From the NCBI GenBank assembly GCA_038229135.1, contig JBBROS010000011.1:1-64000 (forward strand): 64,000 nt of DNA. Direction: 5' to 3'. Below are positions 32,386 to 41,068 of this stretch, in pieces. Source of the stretch: JBBROS01 sp038229135 (GTDB lineage: Bacteria > Pseudomonadota > Alphaproteobacteria > Acetobacterales > Acetobacteraceae). Position 1 is the first letter of the stretch, and the number at the start of each line of letters is the position of its first letter. Under the pieces are notes generated by a model. It searched no databases. It saw only the letters and a list, made by a program, of their open reading frames with translations, and was not told the origin of the DNA. The position numbers were made by a program, and so were the translations under genes.

Positions 32386-32447
32386 CCCGTCCGTTGGACG
32401 GGGCCCCGTATGTCGGCTAGGTTGCAGCGTGGGATGCGAGGTCTGAG

Positions 32448-32978
32448 ATGGCGGGGACGGTCAACAAGGTGATCCTGGTGGGGCGGCTCGGGAAGGATCC
32501 CGAGACGCGGAGCTTCCAGAACGGCGGCAAGGTCGTGAACATGACCGTGGCCACGAGCGAGACCTGGAACGACAAGGCCTCGGGCGAGCGTAAAGAGAAG
32601 ACGCAGTGGCACAACGTGGTGATCAAGAACGACCGGATTGCCGAGAACGCCGAGAAGTATCTGAAGAAGGGCGCCTCGGTGTATATCGAGGGCACGCTCG
32701 AGACACGGAAGTGGCAGGATGCGAGTGGCCAGGACAAGTACACGACCGAGGTGATCGTGGGCCCGTTCAAGGGTGAGCTGACGTTCCTTGGCGGCCGCGA
32801 GGGTGGTGCCGGCGGTGGCCCCGGGGGCGGCCCCGGGGGCGGGATGGGCGAAGGCGGCGGCGGCTATGAGCAGCGCCCGGCCGCACGGTCCGCACCGGCG
32901 GCCCGCGGGGGCGGCGCGCCCTCCTGGGATTCGCCCAAGGGCGGCGGCGGGGATCTCGACGACGAGATCCCGTTCTGA
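32448..32978 (+). CDS. ssb: Single-stranded DNA-binding protein
   Basis: 176 aa. The N-terminal OB fold begins AGTVNKVILVGRLGKDPETR and includes EKTQWHNVVI and YLKKGASVYIEGTL. A Gly-rich flexible linker follows, and the protein ends DLDDEIPF, the conserved tail that recruits replication and repair partners. Unlike many alphaproteobacteria it is not divergent from uvrA, and no SOS box was found before it. Confidence 0.97.
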   Translation: MAGTVNKVILVGRLGKDPETRSFQNGGKVVNMTVATSETWNDKASGERKEKTQWHNVVIKNDRIAENAEKYLKKGASVYIEGTLETRKWQDASGQDKYTTEVIVGPFKGELTFLGGREGGAGGGPGGGPGGGMGEGGGGYEQRPAARSAPAARGGGAPSWDSPKGGGGDLDDEIPF

Positions 32979-33006
32979 CCGCCACGTAACGATCTAGGTT
33001 GAAAAC

Positions 33007-35760
33007 TTGAGCGCTTCCGACACGTCCGGCCCCGTCACGCCCCCGGTGAACCTCGAAGACGAGATGCGCCGGTCGTATCTCGACTATGCCATGTCCGTCA
33101 TCGTCAGCCGCGCGCTGCCGGATGCGCGGGACGGGCTGAAGCCGGTGCACCGCCGCATCCTGTATGCGATGAACGAGAGCGGCTACACGGCCGACAAGCC
33201 TTATCGCAAGTCCGCCCGCATCGTGGGCGACGTGATGGGCAAGTATCACCCGCACGGCGACAGCTCGATCTACGACGCCATGGTCCGGATGGCGCAGAGC
33301 TTCAGCATGCGCGTGCCGCTGATCGACGGGCAGGGCAATTTCGGGAGCGTGGACGGCGATCCGCCGGCTGCGATGCGTTACACGGAGAGCCGGCTCGCGC
33401 GCTCGGCGGCGCTGCTGCTCGTGGACATCGACAAGGACACGGTCGACTTCGTCCCCAACTACGACGAGAGCGGCGAGGAGCCGCGGGTGCTGCCGTCGCG
33501 CTACCCGAACCTGCTGGTGAACGGGGCCAACGGCATCGCGGTGGGCATGGCCACCAACATTCCGCCGCACAACCCGGGCGAGGTGATCGATGCGGCGCTG
33601 CACCTGATTGCGCATCCGGATGCGACGCTCGAGGACCTGATGAAGATCATGCCCGGGCCGGACTTCCCGACGGGCGGCATATTGCTCGGCCGCAGCGGCA
33701 TCCGCAGCGCGTTCGAGACCGGGCGGGGCAGCCTGGTGGTGCGGGCACGGGCCGAGTTCGAGGAGATGCGCGGCAACCGGACGGCGATCATCGTCACCGA
33801 GATCCCGTATCAGCTGAACAAGAACGTGCTGCTCGAGAAGATCGCCGAGCTGATCCGCAGCAAGACGATCGAGGGCGTCTCCGACATGCGGGACGAGAGC
33901 GACCGCGACGGGATGCGGATCGTGCTCGAGCTGCGGCGGGAGGCGACGCCGGAGGTGGTGCTGAACCATCTGTACCGGTTCACGAGCCTGCAGACGAGCT
34001 TCGGCGTGAATTTCCTCGCGCTGGATGGCGGGCGGCCGCGGCTGATGGGGCTGAAGGACGCGCTGACGGTCTGGCTCACGTTCCGGGAGGACGTGGTGCT
34101 GCGCCGGGCGCGGTTCGAGCTCGAGAAGGCGCGGGAGCGGGCGCACCTGCTGGTGGGGCTGGCCATCGCGGTGGCCAACATCGACGAGGTGATCCGGGTG
34201 ATCCGCGCGAGCGCGGACAATGCGGAGGCCCGGGCGGCGCTGACGGGGCGGGACTGGCCGGCGGCCGACATCCAACCGCTGCTGGACCTGATCCAGGACC
34301 ACGGCAACCAGATCGTGGACGGCCACGTGCGCCTGACGGATGCGCAGGCGCGCGGCATCCTGGACCTGCGCCTGGCGCGGCTGACCGGGCTCGAGCGGGA
34401 CAAGATCCAGCAGGAGCTGAGCGAGGTGGGCGTGCGCATCACCGAGCTGCTGCACGTGCTGGAGAGCCGGGTGCGGCGGCTCGAGATCATCCACGAGGAG
34501 CTGGTGGAGGTGCGGGCCGAGATCGCCCGGCCGCGCATGACGGCGATCGTGGATGCGGTGGCGGACCAGGACGACGAGAGCCTGATCGAGCCCGGGCAGA
34601 TGGTGGTGACCATCACGCGGGACGGCTTCATCAAGCGCACGCCGCTCGAGACGTTCCGCCAGCAGAACCGTGGCGGGCGCGGGCGCACGGGCGCCGGCAC
34701 GCGCGGGGACGACGTGGTGACCCGGAGCTTCAACGCGCACACGCACCAATGGGCGCTGTATTTCAGCACCGGCGGCAAGGTGTTCCGCGAGAAGGTGTGG
34801 CGCCTGCCCGAGGCGGCGCCCACGGCGAAGGGCCGGGCGCTGGTGAACCTGCTGCCGGAGCTGGGCGGCGACGGGATTACGACCGTGCTGCCGCTGCCGC
34901 AGGACGAGAGCTTGTGGGAGGCGCTGCACCTCGTGTTCGCGACGGCGAGCGGCGGCGTGCGCCGCAACCGGCTGAGCGATTTCGGGCGCATCCGCAGCTC
35001 CGGCATCATCGCGATGAAGCTGGACGAGGGGGACCGGCTGATCGGTGTCGCCACGTGCCGGGAGGGCGAGGACGTGTTCCTGGCGACGAAGCTCGGGCGC
35101 TGCATCCGCTTCCAGATCACGGACGACACGCTGCGCGTGTTCGCGGGGCGCGACAGCCAGGGGGTGCGCGGCATCCGGCTGGGCGAGGGGGACGAGGTGA
35201 TCAGCCTGTCCGTGCTGCGGCATGGGCGCGCGGCGGAGAGCGAGGACGAGGACGCACCCGACGAGGCGGCCAACGACGATGCGCCCGAGACGGACGAGAT
35301 CGTGGCCTCGGATGGCGAGATCCTGCTGACGGTGACGGACATGGGCTTCGGCAAGCGGTCGCCTGCCGGGCAGTACCGGGTGACGGGCCGGGGCGGCAAG
35401 GGGATCACGAACATCACGCTGAGTGCCCGCAACGGGTCCGCGGTGGTCGCGAGCTTCCCGGTACGGCCGGGCGACGGGGTGATGCTGGTGACGGATGGCG
35501 GCCAGGTGATCCGGGCGCCGGCGGACCAGGTGCGCGTGACGGGGCGGGCCAGCATGGGGGTGCGCGTGCTGCGCGTGGGCGAGGGGGAGCGGGTGACGAG
35601 CGTGTTCACCGTGCTCGAGCCGGACGAGCCCGAGGCTGGTGAAGCGGGGGGCGAAGCGGCGGGCGAGGCTGGGGGCGAAGCGGGGGGCGAAGCGGGGGGC
35701 CAAGCGGGGGGCGAGACACCGCCCGCTTCCGTGCCGGACGATGGGGCGCCCGATGCCTGA
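33007..35760 (+). CDS. gyrA: DNA gyrase subunit A
   Basis: Catalytic subunit of gyrase, 917 aa, started by TTG at 33007. The N-terminus LEDEMRRSYLDYAMSVIVSRALPD is typical; the active tyrosine lies in MRYTES. The quinolone-determining region reads HPHGDSSIYDAM, with Ser and Asp at the positions of E. coli Ser83 and Asp87, the sensitive state. The C-terminal beta-pinwheel has the gyrase box QNRGGRGRTG. The chain ends in a low-complexity Gly/Glu/Ala tail. It overlaps coaD by eight bases. Confidence 0.97.
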   Translation: MSASDTSGPVTPPVNLEDEMRRSYLDYAMSVIVSRALPDARDGLKPVHRRILYAMNESGYTADKPYRKSARIVGDVMGKYHPHGDSSIYDAMVRMAQSFSMRVPLIDGQGNFGSVDGDPPAAMRYTESRLARSAALLLVDIDKDTVDFVPNYDESGEEPRVLPSRYPNLLVNGANGIAVGMATNIPPHNPGEVIDAALHLIAHPDATLEDLMKIMPGPDFPTGGILLGRSGIRSAFETGRGSLVVRARAEFEEMRGNRTAIIVTEIPYQLNKNVLLEKIAELIRSKTIEGVSDMRDESDRDGMRIVLELRREATPEVVLNHLYRFTSLQTSFGVNFLALDGGRPRLMGLKDALTVWLTFREDVVLRRARFELEKARERAHLLVGLAIAVANIDEVIRVIRASADNAEARAALTGRDWPAADIQPLLDLIQDHGNQIVDGHVRLTDAQARGILDLRLARLTGLERDKIQQELSEVGVRITELLHVLESRVRRLEIIHEELVEVRAEIARPRMTAIVDAVADQDDESLIEPGQMVVTITRDGFIKRTPLETFRQQNRGGRGRTGAGTRGDDVVTRSFNAHTHQWALYFSTGGKVFREKVWRLPEAAPTAKGRALVNLLPELGGDGITTVLPLPQDESLWEALHLVFATASGGVRRNRLSDFGRIRSSGIIAMKLDEGDRLIGVATCREGEDVFLATKLGRCIRFQITDDTLRVFAGRDSQGVRGIRLGEGDEVISLSVLRHGRAAESEDEDAPDEAANDDAPETDEIVASDGEILLTVTDMGFGKRSPAGQYRVTGRGGKGITNITLSARNGSAVVASFPVRPGDGVMLVTDGGQVIRAPADQVRVTGRASMGVRVLRVGEGERVTSVFTVLEPDEPEAGEAGGEAAGEAGGEAGGEAGGQAGGETPPASVPDDGAPDA
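35634..35715 (+). repeat. GAAGCGGGGGGC-type tandem repeat in the gyrA tail
   Basis: A 12-base unit (core GGCGAAGCGGGG) is repeated about six times with point variants, encoding an EAGG/EAAG repeat at the GyrA C-terminus. In-frame and likely prone to slippage. Confidence 0.85.
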
Positions 35761-36253
35761 CCGGAAGACCGGGCTCTACCCCGGTACGTTCGACCCGGTG
35801 ACGAACGGCCACATCGACATCATCGCCCGCGCCGCCCGCACGGTGCAGCGGCTGGTGGTGGGCGTGGCGGAGAACGCCGGCAAGGGGCCGCTCTTCCCCA
35901 TCGCGGAGCGGGTGGCGCTGGTCGAGGCCGAGATGGCGCCGATCGTGCAGCGGACGGGCACGACGATCGAGGTGCGGCCGTTCAGCGGGCTGCTGATCGG
36001 GTTCGCGCGCGAGGTCCACGCGGGCGTGATCATCCGGGGGCTTCGTGCGGTGTCGGATTTCGACTACGAGTTCCAGATGGCTGGGATGAACGCCCGGCTG
36101 GACAGCACGATCGAGACCGTCTTCCTGATGGCGAGCGAGCACCACCAGTTCATCTCGTCCCGCTTCGTGAAGGAGATCGCGCGGCTCGGGGGCGATGTGA
36201 CGAGCTTCGTGCCGGCCTCCGTGCTGCCGAGGATCCTCGAGCGTGTGAAGTAG
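35753..36253 (+). CDS. coaD: Phosphopantetheine adenylyltransferase
   Basis: Makes dephospho-CoA from phosphopantetheine and ATP; 166 aa. The nucleotidyltransferase motif YPGTFDPVTNGH and the C-terminal ISSRFVKEIARLGG are both present, along with RGLRAVSDFDYEFQMA. The ATG at 35753 sits inside the gyrA end; upstream in-frame ATGs read the gyrA repeat region as Lys/Arg-rich peptide and are unlikely. The last codons and stop are the first copy of a 15-bp tandem repeat. Confidence 0.95.
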   Translation: MPDRKTGLYPGTFDPVTNGHIDIIARAARTVQRLVVGVAENAGKGPLFPIAERVALVEAEMAPIVQRTGTTIEVRPFSGLLIGFAREVHAGVIIRGLRAVSDFDYEFQMAGMNARLDSTIETVFLMASEHHQFISSRFVKEIARLGGDVTSFVPASVLPRILERVK

Positions 36254-36300
36254 GGGCGTGTGAAGTAGGGGCGTGTGAAGTAGGGGCGTGTGAAGTAGGG
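36241..36300 (+). repeat. Exact 15-bp tandem repeat x4 spanning the coaD stop
   Basis: GCGTGTGAAGTAGGG is present four times without mismatch, plus a degenerate fifth copy. The first copy contains the coaD terminal codons GTG-AAG-TAG. Because the unit is 15 bases, each copy carries a TAG in the coaD frame, giving serial stops. Confidence 0.95.
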
Positions 36301-36324
36301 GCGCGCGAAGTGAAGGAGTTGCCG

Positions 36325-36915
36325 ATGAACCGCCGAGACTTGGGCCGAACATTGCTCATGGCAGGCCTTGCCACACCGATGATGATGGGAACCACGATGT
36401 CCGACGCCGAAGCCCAGATTACCCTCCCCGCGGGCGAGGACCCGCAGAACACGCTCGTGATGGACCTGAAGGACGGCCGGGTGCTGATCCGCCTCCGTCC
36501 GGACCTGGCGCCCAAGCACGTGGAGCGGGTGAAGATGCTCGCGAAGGAGGGCTTCTACGACGGCACGGTGTTCCACCGCGTCATCGAGGGGTTCATGGCC
36601 CAGGGTGGGGATCCGACGGGTACCGGCACGGGCGGGAGCAAGTACGGCAACGTGCCTGCCGAGTTCAGCAAGACGGCGCACTTCCTGCGCGGCACGGTGG
36701 GCGCGGCTCGGACCGGCGACCCGAACAGCGCCAACAGCCAGTTCTACATCATGTTCGCGCCCGCCACGCACCTCGACGGCCAGTATACCATCTGGGGCCA
36801 GGTGGTGCAGGGCATGGAGGTGATCGACAAGATCAAGCGCGGCAGCGGCGGCGGCGGCACGGTGCAGAACCCGGACAAGATCGTGCGCGTTCGGCTGGCC
36901 GCGGACGCGAAGTAG
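36325..36915 (+). CDS. Exported cyclophilin-type peptidyl-prolyl isomerase
   Basis: 196 aa. The N-terminus MNRRDLGRTLLMAGLATPMM looks like a twin-arginine export signal (RRDLG), so it may fold before export. The cyclophilin core has YDGTVFHRVIEGFMAQGGDPTGTGTGG, AARTGDPNSANSQFYIMF and YTIWGQVVQGMEVID. Arg in FHRV and the QF pair of the active site are retained. AAGGAG lies eight bases before the ATG. Single gene downstream of coaD and its repeat. Confidence 0.92.
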   Translation: MNRRDLGRTLLMAGLATPMMMGTTMSDAEAQITLPAGEDPQNTLVMDLKDGRVLIRLRPDLAPKHVERVKMLAKEGFYDGTVFHRVIEGFMAQGGDPTGTGTGGSKYGNVPAEFSKTAHFLRGTVGAARTGDPNSANSQFYIMFAPATHLDGQYTIWGQVVQGMEVIDKIKRGSGGGGTVQNPDKIVRVRLAADAK

Positions 36916-36937
36916 GGTCCGACTTCACGGTAGGGTC

Positions 36938-37023
36938 GTCGTCGCGAGAGAAGCGTGACGGCCCAGGGGCGCCGAGAGCAGTCTCGTCGTTCCTGGACCG
37001 GCGCGCCTTCGGCTCGCGACGAC
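36938..37023. repeat. 86-bp palindromic element (copy 1, degenerate)
   Basis: Ends GTCGTCGCGAG and CTCGCGACGAC form an imperfect inverted repeat continuing inward through AAGCG/CGCCTT and CCAGG/CCTGG. Same length and end sequence type as the cleaner copy at 52368-52453. It fills most of the gap between two convergent genes. Confidence 0.6.
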
Positions 37024-37053
37024 GGGTCGCAAAGATGTGGCCGGACGCGACGT

Positions 37054-38292
37054 CTATCGTGCGACCCGGCGCTCCACCAGGCGCTGGGCTTCGTCCATCG
37101 CGCGCTGCGGGTCCATGCCGGCCTGGAGCACCTTCAGCACGTGCTCCAGCACCACCTGTTGGATCTCGGGTGTCTTGACCTCGTGGCCGGTGACGAGTTG
37201 GGAGACGCTGTAGGCGCCTTGCGCGTCGTATGTCTCGAGCCACGGGGCACGCGCCTTCTCCTCGGCGGTCCGCTCTGCCTGGAGGGCCGTGTCGGTACCG
37301 AGCGTGTCCTGCATCGCGCGCTGCTGCTCGGGCTCCAGCAGCCACTTCAGGAACACGATCGAGGCGTCCTTCGCCTTCGTGTTCGCGTTGATGACGAGCG
37401 CGGTGAGGATCAACCCCTGCTCGCGGTTCGGGAATGGGGAGAAGGCGGCGGCGAGCGGGAGGGCCGGGTTGGATTGCTTGAAGATCGTCGGCACGGCGCC
37501 GTTGTCGACCTCCATGGCGAGCTTGCCCTCCCAGAACATGCGGCGGTACGTCGCGGCATCCGTGCCCTTGGGGGTGGCGCCGGAGTCGTACATCGCCTTG
37601 TAGGCCCGCACGCCGTCGACCACCTTGGGCGAGTTGATGGTCAGCGTGCCGTCGGGCAGGCTCCAGCGGCCGCCAAAGCCGTAGACGAAGTTGCAGAGGT
37701 CCTGCCAGAACCCCGCCCGCTCGGCCATGGTCGCGCGGAAAGCGAAGCCGTAGGCGCCATCCTTCGTGGCCTCGCGCGCGACACGGAGGAACTCCTCAAA
37801 GGTCTTGGGCGGAGTGCCGCCGGGCAGGAGCGTTGGGTTGTAGAGCAGGGCGTAGCTGGTGGTGTCGAACACCACGGCATATCGCTTGCCGTCGATCTTG
37901 AGAGCGCGGTCGGCGGGGCGGAAGCGGTATTGCCGCTCGTCGATGATGTTGTCGAGCGGGACCACGCGCTTGCCGGCGACGGCGGCGAAGTAGTCGATGT
38001 AGTCGAACCGGATCACGTCCGGCCCGCCGCCGCCGCCCATCTGGGTGAAGACGGTGTTGGCCATGGCGGCGAACGTCATGGCGACCGGCTGCACCTCGAT
38101 GCGGGACTGGCTCGCGTTGAAGCGCTCTACGATCGCCCGCATTCGGTCGCCGCGGCCGGCCTCGGTGAAGATGGCGGCGGCGAAGGTGACGACGTCCTTC
38201 GGCTGGGCTGCCGCCATGCGCGGGGCTGCAGCGCCAAGGAGCAGCGCACTCGCAGCTGCGACGAAGGTCCGCGTGGTGACGAGCATCGTCAT
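37054..38292 (-). CDS. ABC-type sugar-family extracellular solute-binding protein (orphan)
   Basis: 412 aa. A basic N-terminus and hydrophobic stretch (FVAAASALLLGAAAPRMAAA) form a signal peptide. The mature chain fits solute-binding family 1, with IRFDYIDYFAAVAGKRVVPLDN, SYALLYNPTLLPGGTPPKTFEEF and a substrate-pocket-like MEVDNGAVPTIFK. It would deliver a sugar or sugar-like solute to a permease. No permease or ATPase genes adjoin it. The ATG at 38292 follows AGGAAACG. Upstream in-frame starts lack support. Confidence 0.87.
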   Translation of the reverse strand: MTMLVTTRTFVAAASALLLGAAAPRMAAAQPKDVVTFAAAIFTEAGRGDRMRAIVERFNASQSRIEVQPVAMTFAAMANTVFTQMGGGGGPDVIRFDYIDYFAAVAGKRVVPLDNIIDERQYRFRPADRALKIDGKRYAVVFDTTSYALLYNPTLLPGGTPPKTFEEFLRVAREATKDGAYGFAFRATMAERAGFWQDLCNFVYGFGGRWSLPDGTLTINSPKVVDGVRAYKAMYDSGATPKGTDAATYRRMFWEGKLAMEVDNGAVPTIFKQSNPALPLAAAFSPFPNREQGLILTALVINANTKAKDASIVFLKWLLEPEQQRAMQDTLGTDTALQAERTAEEKARAPWLETYDAQGAYSVSQLVTGHEVKTPEIQQVVLEHVLKVLQAGMDPQRAMDEAQRLVERRVAR

Positions 38293-38482
38293 CGTTTCCT
38301 CCCAAGCGCCCGCTCGCCCTGCTCGAACGGCGGGCTTGTGTGTGGACAGCGGAACCGTCCCACACGGGTCCGGCAGAGGCAACGCTCCCGGCGCGCCATG
38401 GCCGAGGCAGCTCATGATCCGCCGCGCGTGACTGGCAGAAGGCGCCGAGTGGCGCTACATGCAGCTTTGCGCGGCACCGTGC

Positions 38483-38555
38483 GGGCCTGTAGCTCAGTTG
38501 GTAGAGCGTCCGACTTTTAATCGGATTGTCGTGGGTTCGATCCCCACCGGGCCCA
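38483..38555 (+). tRNA. tRNA-Lys (TTT anticodon)
   Basis: Cloverleaf is complete: acceptor GGGCCTG/CGGGCCC with A as discriminator, D-arm with AGCTCAGTTGGTAGAGC, anticodon loop CTTTTAA (TTT), and T-arm with GGGTTCGATCCCC. 73 bases; CCA is not encoded. Confidence 0.97.
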
Positions 38556-38622
38556 TTTCGGCCGGAAAGCTGGCGTTAAGGCGGGCGGAGTTAGGTTCGG
38601 GGCCTCAATTCCGAGGACCGCC

Positions 38623-41016
38623 ATGTCCCTCAGTACGCGTATTCTCTCCGTCGTCGTCCTCCTGGCCACGATGCTCACCGGGCTTCTCGTCGCCGACCTG
38701 GTGCCGGCATGGCGCGGGGCAAACCAGGCTGCGGCGAGCCTTCGGCTCAATTCGGCGAGCCATGCGCTGGTGCGGGCGGCCGGCGCGTTGGCGGCCGAGC
38801 GGGGCCTGATGAGTGGCATCCTCGCCTCGCGCGGGTCTGCATCGGGCCCTGTGTCCGCCGAGCTGCGGGCCGCCATCGTCGCCCGGCGGGAGGAGGCGGG
38901 GTCGGCGCTCGAGACGGCGCGCCTTGCCCTGTCCGGGGGGCGGGGCGGCGGCGCCGGGCTGGCGTTGGACAAGGCGGTCGAGGAGCGGGTCGGGTCGCTG
39001 GCCCGTCTGCGGGAGGCGGCCGACAAGGGGCTGGCCGGCACGGGCCCTGGCGTTCCGGCTCCGACCTGGTTTGCCGGCGCCACCGCGGCGATCGACGCGG
39101 TCGTGGCCCGGCGGCGGGCCCATGATTCCGCCGCCGGCACCGTCGCGCTGGCGACGCGGCTGATCGCCACGCGCGATCGCCTGGCCGAGACGAGCGAATT
39201 CGCTGGCCGGCTGCGGGGTTCGGTCAACCAGTTCATCAGCCGTGGCACCCCGGCGACCGGAGGCGACAGCCAGCAGATCGGCATCCTCGTGGGCCGGGTG
39301 GACGGCGCCTGGGCCGAGATCGACTCGTTGCTCGAGGGGCTGCCGCCCGCCGTCCGCGCGAAGGTGCTCGAGGCACGGGAGGGTTGGCACACCGCGTTCG
39401 CGCCGATGCGTGGCGCGATCCTGCGCGCCGCCGGCACGGGCGATCCCTGGCCGGCGGCGGCCTCGGATTGGTTCCGCGAGGCGACCTCCGCGATCGCGTT
39501 GCTGCTCGAGGCGCAGGCGGCGAGCGGGTCCGCGGTCGAGGCGGCGCTCGCTGCCGAGCGGGACGCGGCGGAGCAGGGTGTTCTGGTTGCAGCCGGGATG
39601 CTGGGGCTGGGCGTGACCGCCGTGCTGGCCGCGCTGTGGTATATCCGGCGCCGGGTGGTGGCACCGCTGCGCCAGGTGATCGGCGTGATCAACCGGCTGG
39701 GGGCGGACGACCTCGAGGCGGAGCCGCCTGCGGCCCGGGGCACGGACGAGATCGCCCAGCTCTGCCGCGCCACCGCCCGGTTCCGCCAGACCGCGCTCGA
39801 TGCGAGGGCGTTGACGCAGGCGCGGGACGCCATGGTCGCCGAGCTTGCGCTGGAGCGGACGCGCGTCATCAAGGATATCGGCGACAGGGTCGAGACGATG
39901 TCCCGCGAGCTCATGCGACGCGTCGAGGAGCAGACGGGCCGCATGTCGAGCCTGTCGGGCGACGTGCACGGGAGTGCGTCGAGCATCGCGGAAACGGTGG
40001 CCGTCGTGGGCGCCGATGCCGGCCGCGTCCAGGAGAGTTCGAGCTCGGCCGCGATGAACGCGCGGGACCTGCAACTGGCGATCCAGGAAATCGCCAAGCA
40101 GATGGAGCATGCGGCTGGCGCGACGCGGCATGCGGTCGAACAGTCGGGCGCTGCGCAGGAGATCTTCGCGGCGCTGCGTTCCAGCGTGGACGAGATCGGC
40201 GAGGTTGCGGGGCTGATCTCCAAGCTCGCGGGGCGGACGAACCTGCTCGCGCTGAACGCGACGATCGAGGCGGCTCGCGCCGGGGAGGCTGGCCGGGGCT
40301 TTGCGGTGGTCGCGGGCGAGGTCAAGGCATTGGCGCTCGAGACGGCGCGGAGCACGGAGCGGATCGCGACCCGGATCGGCGCGATCGGCCCGGCGACGCA
40401 GCGTGCGGTTGTCGCGATGGCCGGCATCACGGACGCGGTCGGGTCGATCGACGAGATCGCCACGGCGGTAGCGGCCGCGGCCGAGCAGCAATCCGTGGCC
40501 GTCGCGGCGGTCGCACAGGCTGTCGGGCACTCCAGCGAGGCCACGGGCCGCATGGCTTCAGGCGTGATCGCCGTGGCGGACGAGGCGCGGCAATGCGAGG
40601 CGGCGGCGGCCGACATGAAGTTGCTGGCGAGCGACATCTCGTCGCTGGTCATTTCGCTGAAGTCCGGGATCGTGAGCACGATGCGATCCAACATCGCGGA
40701 GATGAACCAGCGGAGCGAGGTGCGCCACCCCGTCGAGCTGAAGGCCACGCTCGACCTCGGGGGCGCGGTCTATCCCGGCCTCGTGTGCGACATCTCCGAA
40801 GGCGGCGCCCTGTTCCGGCCAGACCGGGCGCTGGCCGCGGGGAGTGCCATGGCGGGCATCCTTGCGGCGGAGGGACTGCCGCGGCTGCCGGTGCGGATCG
40901 TGGCGTCCGAGGGCGACGTGCACCTCGCCTTCACCAGCGGCACGGAAGCGGCGCTGCGTCAGGTCCAGGCCCTGATCGCGCGGGTGTGTGCCCGTGCCCT
41001 GCCCCGGGCCGCCTGA
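38623..41016 (+). CDS. Methyl-accepting chemotaxis protein with C-terminal PilZ-like domain
   Basis: 797-aa transmembrane receptor. Helices near residues 8-25 and 325-345 enclose a long helical periplasmic sensor; a HAMP-like stretch follows (RRRVVAPLRQVIGVINRL). The signalling hairpin tip is RTNLLALNATIEAARAGEAG, followed by RGFAVVAGEVKALA. After residue ~690 comes NQRSEVRHPVELKATLDL...CDISEGGALF, with the RxxxR and DxSxxG elements of a PilZ domain, suggesting cyclic-di-GMP input into chemotaxis signalling. No che genes adjoin it. Confidence 0.9.
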   Translation: MSLSTRILSVVVLLATMLTGLLVADLVPAWRGANQAAASLRLNSASHALVRAAGALAAERGLMSGILASRGSASGPVSAELRAAIVARREEAGSALETARLALSGGRGGGAGLALDKAVEERVGSLARLREAADKGLAGTGPGVPAPTWFAGATAAIDAVVARRRAHDSAAGTVALATRLIATRDRLAETSEFAGRLRGSVNQFISRGTPATGGDSQQIGILVGRVDGAWAEIDSLLEGLPPAVRAKVLEAREGWHTAFAPMRGAILRAAGTGDPWPAAASDWFREATSAIALLLEAQAASGSAVEAALAAERDAAEQGVLVAAGMLGLGVTAVLAALWYIRRRVVAPLRQVIGVINRLGADDLEAEPPAARGTDEIAQLCRATARFRQTALDARALTQARDAMVAELALERTRVIKDIGDRVETMSRELMRRVEEQTGRMSSLSGDVHGSASSIAETVAVVGADAGRVQESSSSAAMNARDLQLAIQEIAKQMEHAAGATRHAVEQSGAAQEIFAALRSSVDEIGEVAGLISKLAGRTNLLALNATIEAARAGEAGRGFAVVAGEVKALALETARSTERIATRIGAIGPATQRAVVAMAGITDAVGSIDEIATAVAAAAEQQSVAVAAVAQAVGHSSEATGRMASGVIAVADEARQCEAAAADMKLLASDISSLVISLKSGIVSTMRSNIAEMNQRSEVRHPVELKATLDLGGAVYPGLVCDISEGGALFRPDRALAAGSAMAGILAAEGLPRLPVRIVASEGDVHLAFTSGTEAALRQVQALIARVCARALPRAA

Positions 41017-41068
41017 GCGGGGCTGCGCCGCGCCGTCGGGCGGGCGCGCGCGGTGGTATCCGCCCCGG

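Noticed and set aside
32386..32447. SOS box upstream of ssb
   Set aside because: No GAAC-N7-GAAC or GTTC-N7-GTTC in the interval.
32767..35703. 978-codon open frame on the minus strand
   Set aside because: Lies entirely opposite gyrA and ssb; His/Arg-rich with no recognisable fold.
36241..36300. Short direct repeats as a CRISPR array
   Set aside because: Units are 15 bases with no spacers and no cas genes; a simple tandem repeat.
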